Assembly: GCA_963731615.1 (NCBI GenBank) | Contig: CAVSWD010000009.1 | Coordinates: forward strand, 186,001 to 250,000 | Length of the DNA stretch: 64,000 bases | Source: Gaiellasilicea sp963731615 | GTDB lineage: Bacteria; Actinomycetota; Thermoleophilia; Gaiellales; Gaiellaceae | Reading direction: 5' to 3' | Part shown: in pieces, positions 53,890 to 62,025 of the stretch | How the letters are laid out: each line of letters opens with the position of its first letter | Numbering within the stretch: the first letter of the stretch is position 1 | Notes under the pieces: model-generated | Database searches by the model: none | Seen by the model: only the letters and a program-made list of their open reading frames with translations | What the model was told of the DNA's origin: nothing | Position numbers and translations under genes: made by a program

Positions 53890-55076
53890 AGCAGATCTAT
53901 CCGCAGTCGATCACCGGCAAGGGCCTCGTGCAGGGCGGGAGCGTGCTCGAGCACAAGTTCGGCGAGTCCGACCCGTACACGCTCGGCGTCGAGGAGGAGT
54001 ACATGCTGCTCGACGGGGAGACGTTCGACCTCGTCCAGCACATCGACACCGTCCTGCAGGCGATCTCCGGCCACGAGCTCGAGCCCCGGATCGCCGCCGA
54101 GCTGATGCAGTCGGTGCTCGAGATCGCGACGCCGGTGTGCCGCAACGCCGGCGATGTGCAGCGCGAGCTCCTGAAGCTCCGCGCCTACGTGACGGCAGTG
54201 GCGCGCGAGAAGGGGCTCCGGGTCGGCTCGGCCGGCACGCACCCCTTCAGCCTCTTCGAACGGCAGCGGATCACCGCTCGCGACCGCTACCGCAACCTCG
54301 TCGACCAGCTGCAGTACATCGCGCGACGCGAGCTGATCTTCGGCATGCACGTGCACGTCGCGGTCGACGATCCGGAGAAGGCGATCCAGGTCGTCAACGG
54401 GCTCCTCCCCCAGCTCGGGCCGCTGCTCGCGCTCTCGGCTTCATCGCCCTTCTGGCGCGGCGAGCCGACCGGCCTCTCGTCTAGTCGGCAGATGGTCTTC
54501 GCCGCGTTCCCCCGCTCAGGCCCGCCGCCGCGCTTCCGCGACTACGCCGACTACGCCGACCTCGTCGGCCAGCTCGAGCGCACGGGCTGCATCGCCGACT
54601 ACACCCACATTTGGTGGGACATCCGGCTGCACCCACGGTTGGGCACCGTCGAGATCAGGATCTGCGACGCGGTCACGCGCGTCGAGGACGCCGTCGCGCT
54701 CGCCGCCTACTGCCAGGCGCTCGTCAAGCAGCTCTCGGAACAGTACGACCGCGGCGAGCAGATCCCCTCGTACCACCGCATTCTCACGACCGAGAACAAG
54801 TGGCTCGCGGCGCGCTACGGGCTCGAGGCGCCGGTGATGGACCTCGCCACCGGTGCGCGCAACCGCATCCCCGTCGCGCAGCTGATCCGCCGGACGCTGA
54901 AGGAAATCGCGCCGCACGCACGCGAGCTCGGCTCGGAGCGGGAGCTCGAGGGGATCGGCGAGATCCTCGGGCGCGGGAACGGCTCCGACCGCCAGCTGCG
55001 GGTCTTCAACGCCAACCGCGACATCGCCGAGGTCGTCGAGGAGATCGCGAAGGCGACCGAAGCCGTTCCTGCGTAG
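53886..55076 (+). CDS. Carboxylate-amine ligase, GCS2/YbdK family
   Basis: The 396-residue protein has the GCS2 opening YTLGVEEEYMLLD, GSAGTHPFSLF, HVHVAVDDPEKAI and IWWDIRLHPRLGTVEIRICD. These are family 2 glutamate-cysteine ligase motifs that bind ATP and glutamate. Weak gamma-glutamylcysteine synthesis is known for E. coli YbdK; in actinobacteria the physiological product is uncertain. It is coupled to RidA by a 4-nt overlap. Confidence 0.88.
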   Translation: MKQIYPQSITGKGLVQGGSVLEHKFGESDPYTLGVEEEYMLLDGETFDLVQHIDTVLQAISGHELEPRIAAELMQSVLEIATPVCRNAGDVQRELLKLRAYVTAVAREKGLRVGSAGTHPFSLFERQRITARDRYRNLVDQLQYIARRELIFGMHVHVAVDDPEKAIQVVNGLLPQLGPLLALSASSPFWRGEPTGLSSSRQMVFAAFPRSGPPPRFRDYADYADLVGQLERTGCIADYTHIWWDIRLHPRLGTVEIRICDAVTRVEDAVALAAYCQALVKQLSEQYDRGEQIPSYHRILTTENKWLAARYGLEAPVMDLATGARNRIPVAQLIRRTLKEIAPHARELGSERELEGIGEILGRGNGSDRQLRVFNANRDIAEVVEEIAKATEAVPA

Positions 55077-55084
55077 TTGCGCAA

Positions 55085-55150
55085 GATGAGCATCCGCAAG
55101 AAGCGGATGCTCATCGCGCGAAGACCCCTGAAGGGGCCGCTTCGCGGCCC
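55085..55150 (-). repeat. Two-hairpin dispersed element, copy C
   Basis: Read on the minus strand, GCGAAGCGGCCCCTTCAGGG matches the core of copies A and B. A 13-bp perfect hairpin follows (arms GATGAGCATCCGC, loop TTCTT, on the plus strand 55085-55097 and 55103-55115). It fills the gap between the convergent GCS2-type gene and propeller lipoprotein gene. Confidence 0.75.
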
Positions 55151-55152
55151 AA

Positions 55153-56238
55153 CTACAGCTCGAGCGCCACCGGAAAGGTTCCCAGCCGGGCAAGGAAGAG
55201 CTTGCTTCCGTCGGGGCTGATCCCGAGGTCGGCAACCTGGCCGCCGTCGGTGCGCAGCCGCTGCGCGAAGCCGCGGTGCGTGTCGTACGTCCACACGGCC
55301 GCACCGTTCGTGAAGACGAGCCGCCCACCGTCCGGCGCGACGGTCGCACGCGTCTCGAACTCGCCCGGAACGGGAGAAAAGCGCGACTGGTAGATCAGCC
55401 GCGCGGTCGGCAGGTGGATCTCGGCGACGCGACCCACGTCCGGGTTCGCGGCGAAGAGCGTGCGTCCATCGGGGGCGAGCGCGAGCGCCCAGCGGCGCAG
55501 CTGCGCGACCGTGCACCGGTTGCAGGGCGGCATCTCGATGCACAGCGGGATGCGGTCGATCAGGTTCAGCGCATGCACGAAGGCACTGTTCTTCTTCGTG
55601 TCGACGTAGAGCGTCAGCAGCCAGCGGCCGTCGGGAGAGGCCACCGTGCCCGCGGCAACGCCCTGCATCAGTACGGTGGCGCCCTTCGTGGCGAGGGAGC
55701 CCGGCAGCATCTGGCCGGCGGCGAGGTCGTACCCCCGCACGGCGTAGCTGCCGTCGACGTAGTTCTGCTGCAGGAAGAGGAAGTCGCCCTTGGCCGAGAT
55801 CGTCTCGACGAGGAAGTTGCCGCGCAGCGAAATCCGGTGTGCGGTCGCACCGGACTTGGCGTCGAGGACGAGCACCTCCGTGTGCTCGCGCGAGAGAGCG
55901 ACCCAGCGCCCCGTCGCCGACACGCCTGCGAGCTTCCAGGTGTCCTCGACCCGGTAGGACTGCAACTCGACGCCGGTGCTCGGGCTGTAGCGGCGGAGCT
56001 CTCCCGCTCCCATCGCGTAGTAGGCGGAGCCGTCTGCTGCGCGGATGCCGCCCGGAAGCTCGAAGCGGCGCCCGAGGCTGGCGGTGTCGTAGCCGGTGAC
56101 GGGGCCTGCCGACCCGGCGGTCCGGGCCAGGAAGACGGCAGTGTTAGTAGAGGGCGCGATGGGAGCCGACTCGTCGGCGCTCGCGCCACAGGCGGCTGCG
56201 AGCGGGACGACGGCGAGCAGAGCGGCGAGACGCTTCAT
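55153..56238 (-). CDS. Beta-propeller lipoprotein
   Basis: The 361-residue protein has a lipoprotein signal with lipobox LAAAC (Cys 17) and then a propeller of PD40-like blades (SPDGRWLLTLYV, APDGRTLFAANP, SPDGSKLFLARL). One blade has the disulfide-like stretch CIEMPPCNRC. It is probably anchored outside the membrane. GGAGGAGG precedes ATG 56238. It is divergent from the Tat-exported propeller gene. Confidence 0.82.
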   Translation of the reverse strand: MKRLAALLAVVPLAAACGASADESAPIAPSTNTAVFLARTAGSAGPVTGYDTASLGRRFELPGGIRAADGSAYYAMGAGELRRYSPSTGVELQSYRVEDTWKLAGVSATGRWVALSREHTEVLVLDAKSGATAHRISLRGNFLVETISAKGDFLFLQQNYVDGSYAVRGYDLAAGQMLPGSLATKGATVLMQGVAAGTVASPDGRWLLTLYVDTKKNSAFVHALNLIDRIPLCIEMPPCNRCTVAQLRRWALALAPDGRTLFAANPDVGRVAEIHLPTARLIYQSRFSPVPGEFETRATVAPDGGRLVFTNGAAVWTYDTHRGFAQRLRTDGGQVADLGISPDGSKLFLARLGTFPVALEL

Positions 56239-56339
56239 GAGTTCCTCCTCCGGTCGGTCACTCCCTTTACGCCTCTCGGGCCGTCGGGGGTCCCTCGATC
56301 GAATCGGACCTGAAAGCGCCGCGCGGACGTAGAGAGGGC

Positions 56340-57299
56340 ATGAATCGCCGCGAGTTCCTCGCTGCCGCCGCCGCGCCGCTCGTGCTCGGGGTCGCTCCGG
56401 GCGCGCTGGCGAAGAGCAGCGGCGGGACACCGCTCGCCCTCGTCACCGCCGATCTCGAGTCGCACGTGGTCGCCGTGGAGCTGTCGAGCGGAAGGGTGTA
56501 TCGCCGGTTGCAGACGCCCGCCGACCCGCGCAGCATCGAGTCGATCGGCGCGCGGGCCGCGCTCGTGGCGCACACCGCTGCAGGCCGGCTGACGCTGATC
56601 GACTCCGACTTGCGCGTGCGTCCGGTGAAAGGCGATCTCGGCGAGCCCCGCTACGCCGCCGTCTCGCCCGACCGGCGCTTCGCCTACGTGACCGACTCCG
56701 GCCGGCGCGAGATCGCGGTGGTGGACGTGCACGGCCGCCGGCTCGTCGGCCGCGTCCCTGTCGGCGGGCCGTGCAGGCACCTCGGGATCGACCGCGCCGG
56801 CTCCCGTCTCTGGGTCGCCCTCGGGAACACGGCAACGGAGCTCGCCGTGCTCTCGCTCGCGGATCCCGGCCGGCCGCGCGTCGTCGGTCGAGTGCGGCCG
56901 CCGTTCCTCGCCCATGACGTCGGCTTCACCCCGGGCGGACGCCGGGTCTGGGTCACGTCCGGAGACAGCCGGCGGATCGCGATCTACGAGGCGGACGGGG
57001 AGCTCGTGCGCACGCTCGGCGCCGACGCGCCGCCGCAGCACGTCACATTCATCGGCAACCGCGCCTTTGTCACGAGCGGCGACGACGCCGTCCTCCGAGT
57101 CCACGCCCTCGACGGCCGGCTGCTGCGCTCGACGGCCATCCCTGGCGGCTCGTTCAACGTCCAGCAGGGCTGGGGCGTCGTGCTGACGCCCTCGCTCTCG
57201 CAAGGCACGCTCTGCGTCTTCAGTGAGCGGGGAGCGCGCATGGAGCAGCTGCGCGTAGCCCGTTCGTCGCACGACGCCTGCTTCGTCATGGTCGCGTGA
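56340..57299 (+). CDS. Tat-exported YVTN-type beta-propeller protein
   Basis: The 319-residue protein opens NRREFLAAAAAPLVLG, a twin-arginine signal, then has propeller blades such as AAVSPDRRFAYVTDSGR and DVGFTPGGRRVWVTSGDSR. Folding before export implies a cofactor or complex. It is followed after 37 nt by an ECF sigma factor, with a divergent lipoprotein propeller upstream. Confidence 0.8.
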   Translation: MNRREFLAAAAAPLVLGVAPGALAKSSGGTPLALVTADLESHVVAVELSSGRVYRRLQTPADPRSIESIGARAALVAHTAAGRLTLIDSDLRVRPVKGDLGEPRYAAVSPDRRFAYVTDSGRREIAVVDVHGRRLVGRVPVGGPCRHLGIDRAGSRLWVALGNTATELAVLSLADPGRPRVVGRVRPPFLAHDVGFTPGGRRVWVTSGDSRRIAIYEADGELVRTLGADAPPQHVTFIGNRAFVTSGDDAVLRVHALDGRLLRSTAIPGGSFNVQQGWGVVLTPSLSQGTLCVFSERGARMEQLRVARSSHDACFVMVA

Positions 57300-57336
57300 C
57301 GGACCTCTGGCCCTGCGACGGCCGTAGAGTCGGCGG

Positions 57337-57837
57337 ATGGGCTCCGAGCGTGCCCATGTGCGCGCTGCGCAGCGTGGATCCGCCTCGGATCTCGAGGCGC
57401 TGTTCCGCCTGCACTGGCCCAGGGCCTACCGCGCGGCGTTTCTCGTGGTGCACGATGCGGCCGCCGCCGAGGACATCGCGCAGGAGTCCTTCCTCGCGGC
57501 GATCCGCAACCTCGACCGCTTCGACCGCCGCCGCCCGTTCGGTCCGTGGCTGCACCGGATCGTCGTCAACCGCGCGATCGACTGGACGCGCGCGCGGACG
57601 CTGCGAGCCGAGGCCGAGCTGCCGGACGCCGTCATGGCGCGGGAGGACCCAGGCACGCTCGACGGCACGCTTCTCGCGGCCATCGCCGCACTGCCGCCGG
57701 AGCACCGGGCCGTGATCGTCCTCCGTCACCTGCTCGAGTACACGCCGGGTGAGATTGCCGACCTGCTCGCGCTGCCGCGCGGCACCGTCAACTCGCGGCT
57801 GCGGCGCGGGCTCGACTCGCTCAGGGAGCAGGTGTGA
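57337..57837 (+). CDS. ECF-type RNA polymerase sigma factor
   Basis: The 166-residue protein has sigma region 2 (AAAEDIAQESFLAAIRNLDRF) and region 4 (EYTPGEIADLLALPRGTVNSRL, the helix-turn-helix for the -35). It directs RNA polymerase to stress promoters. The stop overlaps the start of a membrane-anchored protein by 4 nt (GTGA/ATGA type), the usual position of its anti-sigma factor. Confidence 0.93.
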   Translation: MGSERAHVRAAQRGSASDLEALFRLHWPRAYRAAFLVVHDAAAAEDIAQESFLAAIRNLDRFDRRRPFGPWLHRIVVNRAIDWTRARTLRAEAELPDAVMAREDPGTLDGTLLAAIAALPPEHRAVIVLRHLLEYTPGEIADLLALPRGTVNSRLRRGLDSLREQV

Positions 57838-58763
57838 AACGCGAGCTGGAGCGGATCGAGATCCCGGGCGAGCGCGAGGCGCGGGAGCGATCCTGGGCCG
57901 TCGTCGAGAGCGCGTTCGCCGAGCGCGAGCCACAGCCGCAACGGCGCTCGTGGAAGCCGATCGCGGCGGTGGCGGCCACCGTCGCAGTCGTCGCAGGGCT
58001 CTTGAGCCCGCCCGGACGAGCGGTGCTCGACGAGATCCGCGAGGTCGTCGGCGTCGAGCACGCCGACCCGGCGCTCTTCTCCCTCCCCACGTCCGGGCGC
58101 CTGCTCGTCACCGCCGACTCCGGTGCATGGATCGTCGATCAGGACGGCTCGAAGCGGCTGCTCGGGAACTACCGCGAGGCGTCGTGGTCGCCGTTCGGGC
58201 GGTTCGTCGTCGCCACGCGGCCGAACGAGCTCGTCGCGCTCGAGCCCGACGGCGACGTGCGCTGGACGCTCGCGCGGCCTGACGTCCGCTTCCCGCGCTG
58301 GGGCGGGACACGCACCGACACGAGGATCGCGTACCTCTCGAGTGGCGGGCTCCGCGTCGTCGCCGGCAACGGCAAGGGCGACCGTCTGCTCGATCCGCAG
58401 GCTGCGAACCAGGCACCTCGCTGGCAGGGCGGCCCTGGGCACCGGCTCGCGTACGCGCGTCGGGACGGGTCGGTCCGCGTCGTGGACGCCGATACAGGAG
58501 CCGTGCTCGATCGCCATGCACCAGCGGCGCTCGAGGAGAACCCCAATCCGAAGGTGGTGCTGCGTGGGATCGACGCCGAGGGGATTGGCCCGCCGGTGCT
58601 CTCACCCGATCGCCGCTGGGCCGTGGTCGGGTGGCCCGACGCGGATCAGCTCGTCTTCTCGCAAACGCGTCCGCCCGGACAGCTCCGTGCGATCTCGAAC
58701 GTCTCCGCACAGTTCCGCTCGCGCTCCTTCCCTACGATCGCGGGGTGGTGCTGCTCGCCCTGA
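57834..58763 (+). CDS. Membrane-anchored propeller protein, probable sensor or anti-sigma partner
   Basis: The 309-residue protein has a charged cytoplasmic segment (1-40), one membrane helix (about 43-60) and an outer domain of PD40-like repeats (SWSPFGRFVVA, LSPDRRWAVVGW), ending WCC. No zinc anti-sigma motif (HxxxCxxC) is seen in the cytoplasmic part. Coupling with the ECF gene suggests it controls the sigma factor and senses an external signal through the propeller; this is inference. The end overlaps the M14 gene by 19 nt. Confidence 0.75.
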   Translation: MKRELERIEIPGEREARERSWAVVESAFAEREPQPQRRSWKPIAAVAATVAVVAGLLSPPGRAVLDEIREVVGVEHADPALFSLPTSGRLLVTADSGAWIVDQDGSKRLLGNYREASWSPFGRFVVATRPNELVALEPDGDVRWTLARPDVRFPRWGGTRTDTRIAYLSSGGLRVVAGNGKGDRLLDPQAANQAPRWQGGPGHRLAYARRDGSVRVVDADTGAVLDRHAPAALEENPNPKVVLRGIDAEGIGPPVLSPDRRWAVVGWPDADQLVFSQTRPPGQLRAISNVSAQFRSRSFPTIAGWCCSP

Positions 58764-59344
58764 TCGCCGTCGCGCTGCTCGCGGCCCCGGCTGAGCAGCT
58801 CGGCCGCTCCCATGAGGGGCGGCTGATCGAGGTCGTGCACGCCGCCGGCAGCGGGAAGCGAATCCTCGTCGTCGGCTGCATCCACGGCGACGAGTGCGAA
58901 GGGATCGAGGTGACGAGGCTCCTCGCCCGTTCGCAGACGAAGGCAGACCTCTGGCTCGTCCAGCAGCTGAATCCCGACGGCTATGCGAGCCGGAGCCGCG
59001 GCAACGCGCGCGGCGTCGACCTCAACCGCGACTTCGTCGCCGCGACACAGCGCGAGACGCGGATCGCGCGCAAGCTGATCCTGCGCCTGCGTCCCGACGT
59101 GACGATCTGGTTCCACCAGCCGCAGGCGGTCGTGCGCGCCTGGGGGCCGAGCCGGGCGACCGCGCGGCGCTACGCGCGTCTCGCCGGCGTGCCGTACCGG
59201 TCGCTCGCGTGGCCGGAAGGCAGCGCCTCGCGCTGGCAGAACGGGCTCGGCCAGGTCTCGTTCGTCGCGGAGCTACCGGCAGGCGAGCTACCCGACTCGG
59301 CCGCGCGCAGGTACGCAGACGCCGTCCTGCGGCTCGCGGAGTAG
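58745..59344 (+). CDS. M14-family zinc carboxypeptidase or amidase
   Basis: The 199-residue protein has a short hydrophobic N-terminus (possible signal peptide). Zn ligands appear in GCIHGDECEG (His and Glu) and WFHQPQ (His), with GVDLNRDF and a late Glu in VAELPAGEL. It is smaller than normal M14 enzymes and closest to MpaA-type murein peptide amidases. Start GTG 58745. Nine bases separate it from the peroxiredoxin gene. Confidence 0.83.
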   Translation: MVLLALIAVALLAAPAEQLGRSHEGRLIEVVHAAGSGKRILVVGCIHGDECEGIEVTRLLARSQTKADLWLVQQLNPDGYASRSRGNARGVDLNRDFVAATQRETRIARKLILRLRPDVTIWFHQPQAVVRAWGPSRATARRYARLAGVPYRSLAWPEGSASRWQNGLGQVSFVAELPAGELPDSAARRYADAVLRLAE

Positions 59345-59353
59345 ATTCGAGAC

Positions 59354-59786
59354 GTGTTCTGGCTCGACACCGGTCAGGAGATGGAGCTCGAGGAGCTGCT
59401 GGAGGACGGCCCCGTGCTGCTTTGCTTCTACCTCTTCGACTGGTCGCCCACCTGAACCCAGGAGCTCCGACTCCTGCGTGACAGGAGAGCCGAGTTCGAT
59501 CGCGCGGGCGTGCGCGCGTTCGGCGTGTCGCGCGACTCGCACTGGTCGCACCGAGCCTGGAAGGAGTCGCTCGGGATCGACGTGCCGCTGCTCTCCGACT
59601 GGAACGGCGCGCTCGCGCAAACGGTTCGGCGCCTCGCGCACGCGGCGCTGGATGGAGGGAGTGCCGGAGCGGAGCGCGTTCCTCGTCGGCGAGGACGGTA
59701 CCGTGCTCGGATCGTGGCGGTACGAGGACTCGGAGGTGCCCGATTTCGACGAGCTGCTCGCCGCCGTGCGGGACTTGCCGGGCTAG
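59354..59786 (+). CDS. Peroxiredoxin-like protein with in-frame TGA at the catalytic Cys (probable selenoprotein), one frameshift
   Basis: The GTG-started frame reads FYLFDWSPT-TGA-TQELRLL. In redoxin/AhpC-TSA proteins of this type the position after WSPT is the peroxidatic Cys, so codon 34 is best read as selenocysteine. The same frame continues with FGVSRDSHWSHRAWKESLG and PLLSDWNGALA, all conserved. Near 59617-59621 a one-base insertion breaks the frame; skipping it gives MEGVPERSAFLVGEDGTVLG and the TAG at 59784. The total is about 144 codons. A TGC-to-TGA substitution error is the main alternative; no Sec machinery is in the window. Confidence 0.7.
59471..59487 (+). promoter_or_regulatory. 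SECIS-like hairpin downstream of the TGA
   Basis: CTCCTG-CGTGA-CAGGAG is a perfect 6-bp stem with a five-base loop that contains GU. It starts 15 nt after the TGA at 59453-59455 and is 17 nt long, close to the E. coli fdhF SECIS in length and spacing. A second CAGGAG at 59459 can compete for the same arm. Confidence 0.55.
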
Positions 59787-61219
59787 CGGCCGCGCTCTAC
59801 CTCGGCGCCGGGCTGCTGGCGACGTCGCCGGCGGTCTTTCAGACCGACCACTTCCTCGGGTACGGCGTGCCACGGGAGGGCCGCGTCACACCCGGCGACC
59901 ATCTCCAGACGATCTACAACCTCTGGCTGCCCGGGCACCAGCTCGCGCGCGGGGCCGCGCCGTGGCTGGACGCGTACAGCTTTCAGCCCGAGACCGAGGA
60001 GCGCGTCAACTTCGCCGGCTGGCCGTTCGCGGCTGTCTTCGGGCCGCTCGAAGCGCTGTTCGGGACGGTGGCCGGCTGGAACCTGTTCATCCTCCTGACC
60101 TACGTCGGCGCGGGAGGCTTCACCGCGCTCTGGCTGCGGGAGCTCGGCCTCCCGCGCGGGCCGGCGCTCGTCGGCGGGCTCGCGTTCGCGCTGGCGCCGT
60201 ACCGCGTCGCGCACTCGACCGGCCACCTGCTCGGCCCCGTCTCGATGCTGCTGCCGCTCGCCCTCTACGGCGTCGAGCGTCGCCTCGTCTGGCTGGCGGC
60301 GGCGGCGCTCGCGTCGATCCCGCTCTCGGGGCAGGTACATCTCGCCCTCGGCGCGATTCCCTTCGTCTTCGCCTACGCCGCAGTTCGCGGCCGGCTGCGG
60401 CTCGGATCGATTGCAGCAGCCGCCGCGGTCGTGGGCGGCGCCGCCGTCTGGGTGCTCTCGCTCGACCGCGCTCGAGCACGCTCGTTCGCTGACGTCGAGC
60501 GCTACTCCGCCGGCCTCGGCGACTTCCTCAGCCGTGATCCGGGGGAGTTCGAGCACTTCGTCTACCTCGGCTGGCTGCTCCCGGTCGCAGCGGTCGTCGG
60601 CCTCGTGGCCTTGTGTTACTGGAACACAACGTTCAGCTCGCGCCCATTCGCGGCCGTCCTCGGGCTCGGCGCACTGATTCCGTGCCTGCTCGCGCTCGGA
60701 GGAAATCTGCCCGGATACGGCTTGCTCTGGCGGCATACGCCACTGCACGCAACCCGGGTGCCGGAGCGGATGCTCCCGATCGCGTGTCTTTGCATCGCGG
60801 CGCTTGCGGCGCTCGCGCTGGCTTGTGTTCCTGTAACACAAGCTCGCTCACGGCTCGTCGCGGGGGTCGCGCTCGCGGTCGTCGCGGCCGACCTCTGGGT
60901 GCCGCTCTACGACCCGCTGAACGCCGACGAGCACAACGCCGTCTACGCGCAACTCGCCGCCGCTCCGGCCGGACGGCTGCTCGAGCGACCGCCGCTGCAG
61001 CCCGACGCGTATGCGGGCAGCGTCTACGTCTACTACTCGATGCAGGCGCAGCGCGAGCGACCGCTCGGCTATTCGACGGTCGCGCCGCCGGTCGCCTACC
61101 GGACGGCGCGGCTGCTCGAGTGGTCGCCGACCGATGCGGCGTTGCTGAGACGCCTCGGCGTCCGGGTCGTCGTGCTCTACCGGGACGGCGTCCCGGTGCG
61201 CTACATGCCCATCGAGTGA
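59714..61219 (+). CDS. Polytopic membrane protein, possibly GT-C-like
   Basis: From GTG 59714 the frame gives about 501 residues: a basic start, about eleven membrane helices, a large first outer loop with GDHLQTIYNLWLPGHQLA, and a C-terminal soluble tail. The layout resembles GT-C-fold sugar transferases, but no firm motif is seen. The start is uncertain because the coding end of the peroxiredoxin overlaps. Two copies of a 19-bp palindrome lie inside the gene. The 3' end overlaps fabI by 19 nt. Confidence 0.65.
   Translation: MAVRGLGGARFRRAARRRAGLAGLAAALYLGAGLLATSPAVFQTDHFLGYGVPREGRVTPGDHLQTIYNLWLPGHQLARGAAPWLDAYSFQPETEERVNFAGWPFAAVFGPLEALFGTVAGWNLFILLTYVGAGGFTALWLRELGLPRGPALVGGLAFALAPYRVAHSTGHLLGPVSMLLPLALYGVERRLVWLAAAALASIPLSGQVHLALGAIPFVFAYAAVRGRLRLGSIAAAAAVVGGAAVWVLSLDRARARSFADVERYSAGLGDFLSRDPGEFEHFVYLGWLLPVAAVVGLVALCYWNTTFSSRPFAAVLGLGALIPCLLALGGNLPGYGLLWRHTPLHATRVPERMLPIACLCIAALAALALACVPVTQARSRLVAGVALAVVAADLWVPLYDPLNADEHNAVYAQLAAAPAGRLLERPPLQPDAYAGSVYVYYSMQAQRERPLGYSTVAPPVAYRTARLLEWSPTDAALLRRLGVRVVVLYRDGVPVRYMPIE
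60611..60629. repeat. 19-bp palindrome inside the membrane-protein gene, copy 1
   Basis: TTGTGTT-N5-AACACAA with centre ACTGG. Its reverse complement matches the copy at 60823 at 18 of 19 positions. It is AT-rich and uses codons rare in this genome (TTG, TGT, ACA). Confidence 0.6.
60823..60841. repeat. 19-bp palindrome inside the membrane-protein gene, copy 2
   Basis: TTGTGTT-N5-AACACAA with centre CCTGT, in inverted orientation to the copy at 60611, 212 bp away. The flanks extend the dyad to 9 bp (GCTTGTGTT/AACACAAGC). Confidence 0.6.
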
Positions 61220-61977
61220 TAGCCGGCGTCGACGTAGAGCGTCGTCCCGGTGACGTTCTTGGCGTCGTCGGAGAGCAGGTACGCCGCCGCCGCGCCGACG
61301 TCGTCGGCGTCGATGTGCCGGCGTAGCGGCGCGCGCTCGACGAACATCGACTCCATCTCCGTGAAGCCGGCGATCGAGCGGGCGGCAAGCGTGCGGACGG
61401 GGCCGGCCGAGACGGCGTTGACCCTGATCTCCTGCTCGCCGAGATCCCACGCGAGGTACTTGACGGAGGCGTCCAGCGTCGCCTTGGCGACGCCCATGAC
61501 GTTGTAGTGCGGCACCGCGCGCTCTCCGCCGAGGTAGGTCATCGTCACGATCGAGCCGCCGCCGGCGGCCGACATCAGGGGCTCCGCGGCGCGCGCGGCC
61601 GCGACGAGCGAGTAGGCGCTGATGTCGACGGCCATCCAGAAGCGGTCGCGTGGCGTGTCGGTGAACCGGCCTTCGAGATCCTCGGCCGCCGCGAACGCGA
61701 CCGAGTGGACGAGCAGGTCGAGCTTCCCGTCCCACGCCTCGGCCGTCTCGCGGAAGACACGCTCGATGTCGTCGTCGGAGCGAACGTCGCAGGCGGTCAC
61801 GAGCGGCGATCCGACCGACGAGGCGAGCTCCCGCACGTTGCTCTCGATCCGCTCGCCCTGGAAGGTGAACGCCAGCTCGGCGCCCTCGTCGGCGAGCCGG
61901 CGAGCGATCGCCCAGGCGATCGAGCGCTTGTTGGCGACACCGAGGATCAGCGCCCGCTTGCCGTCGAACCTGCCCAC
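61201..61977 (-). CDS. fabI: Enoyl-ACP reductase FabI
   Basis: FabI reduces trans-2-enoyl-ACP with NADH in fatty acid elongation. The 258-residue protein has the FabI nucleotide motif ILGVANKRSIAWAIA, LVHSVAFA, the catalytic Tyr and Lys in HYNVMGVAKATLDASVKYL, and the C-terminal LYVDAGYHSMGM. The start is GTG 61977, 48 bp from the divergent subtilase start. Confidence 0.95.
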   Translation of the reverse strand: MGRFDGKRALILGVANKRSIAWAIARRLADEGAELAFTFQGERIESNVRELASSVGSPLVTACDVRSDDDIERVFRETAEAWDGKLDLLVHSVAFAAAEDLEGRFTDTPRDRFWMAVDISAYSLVAAARAAEPLMSAAGGGSIVTMTYLGGERAVPHYNVMGVAKATLDASVKYLAWDLGEQEIRVNAVSAGPVRTLAARSIAGFTEMESMFVERAPLRRHIDADDVGAAAAYLLSDDAKNVTGTTLYVDAGYHSMGM

Positions 61978-62025
61978 CGCGGCGAGTCTACGCGGCCAGC
62001 TGGAACTGCGGGTACTCTGGTCGCC

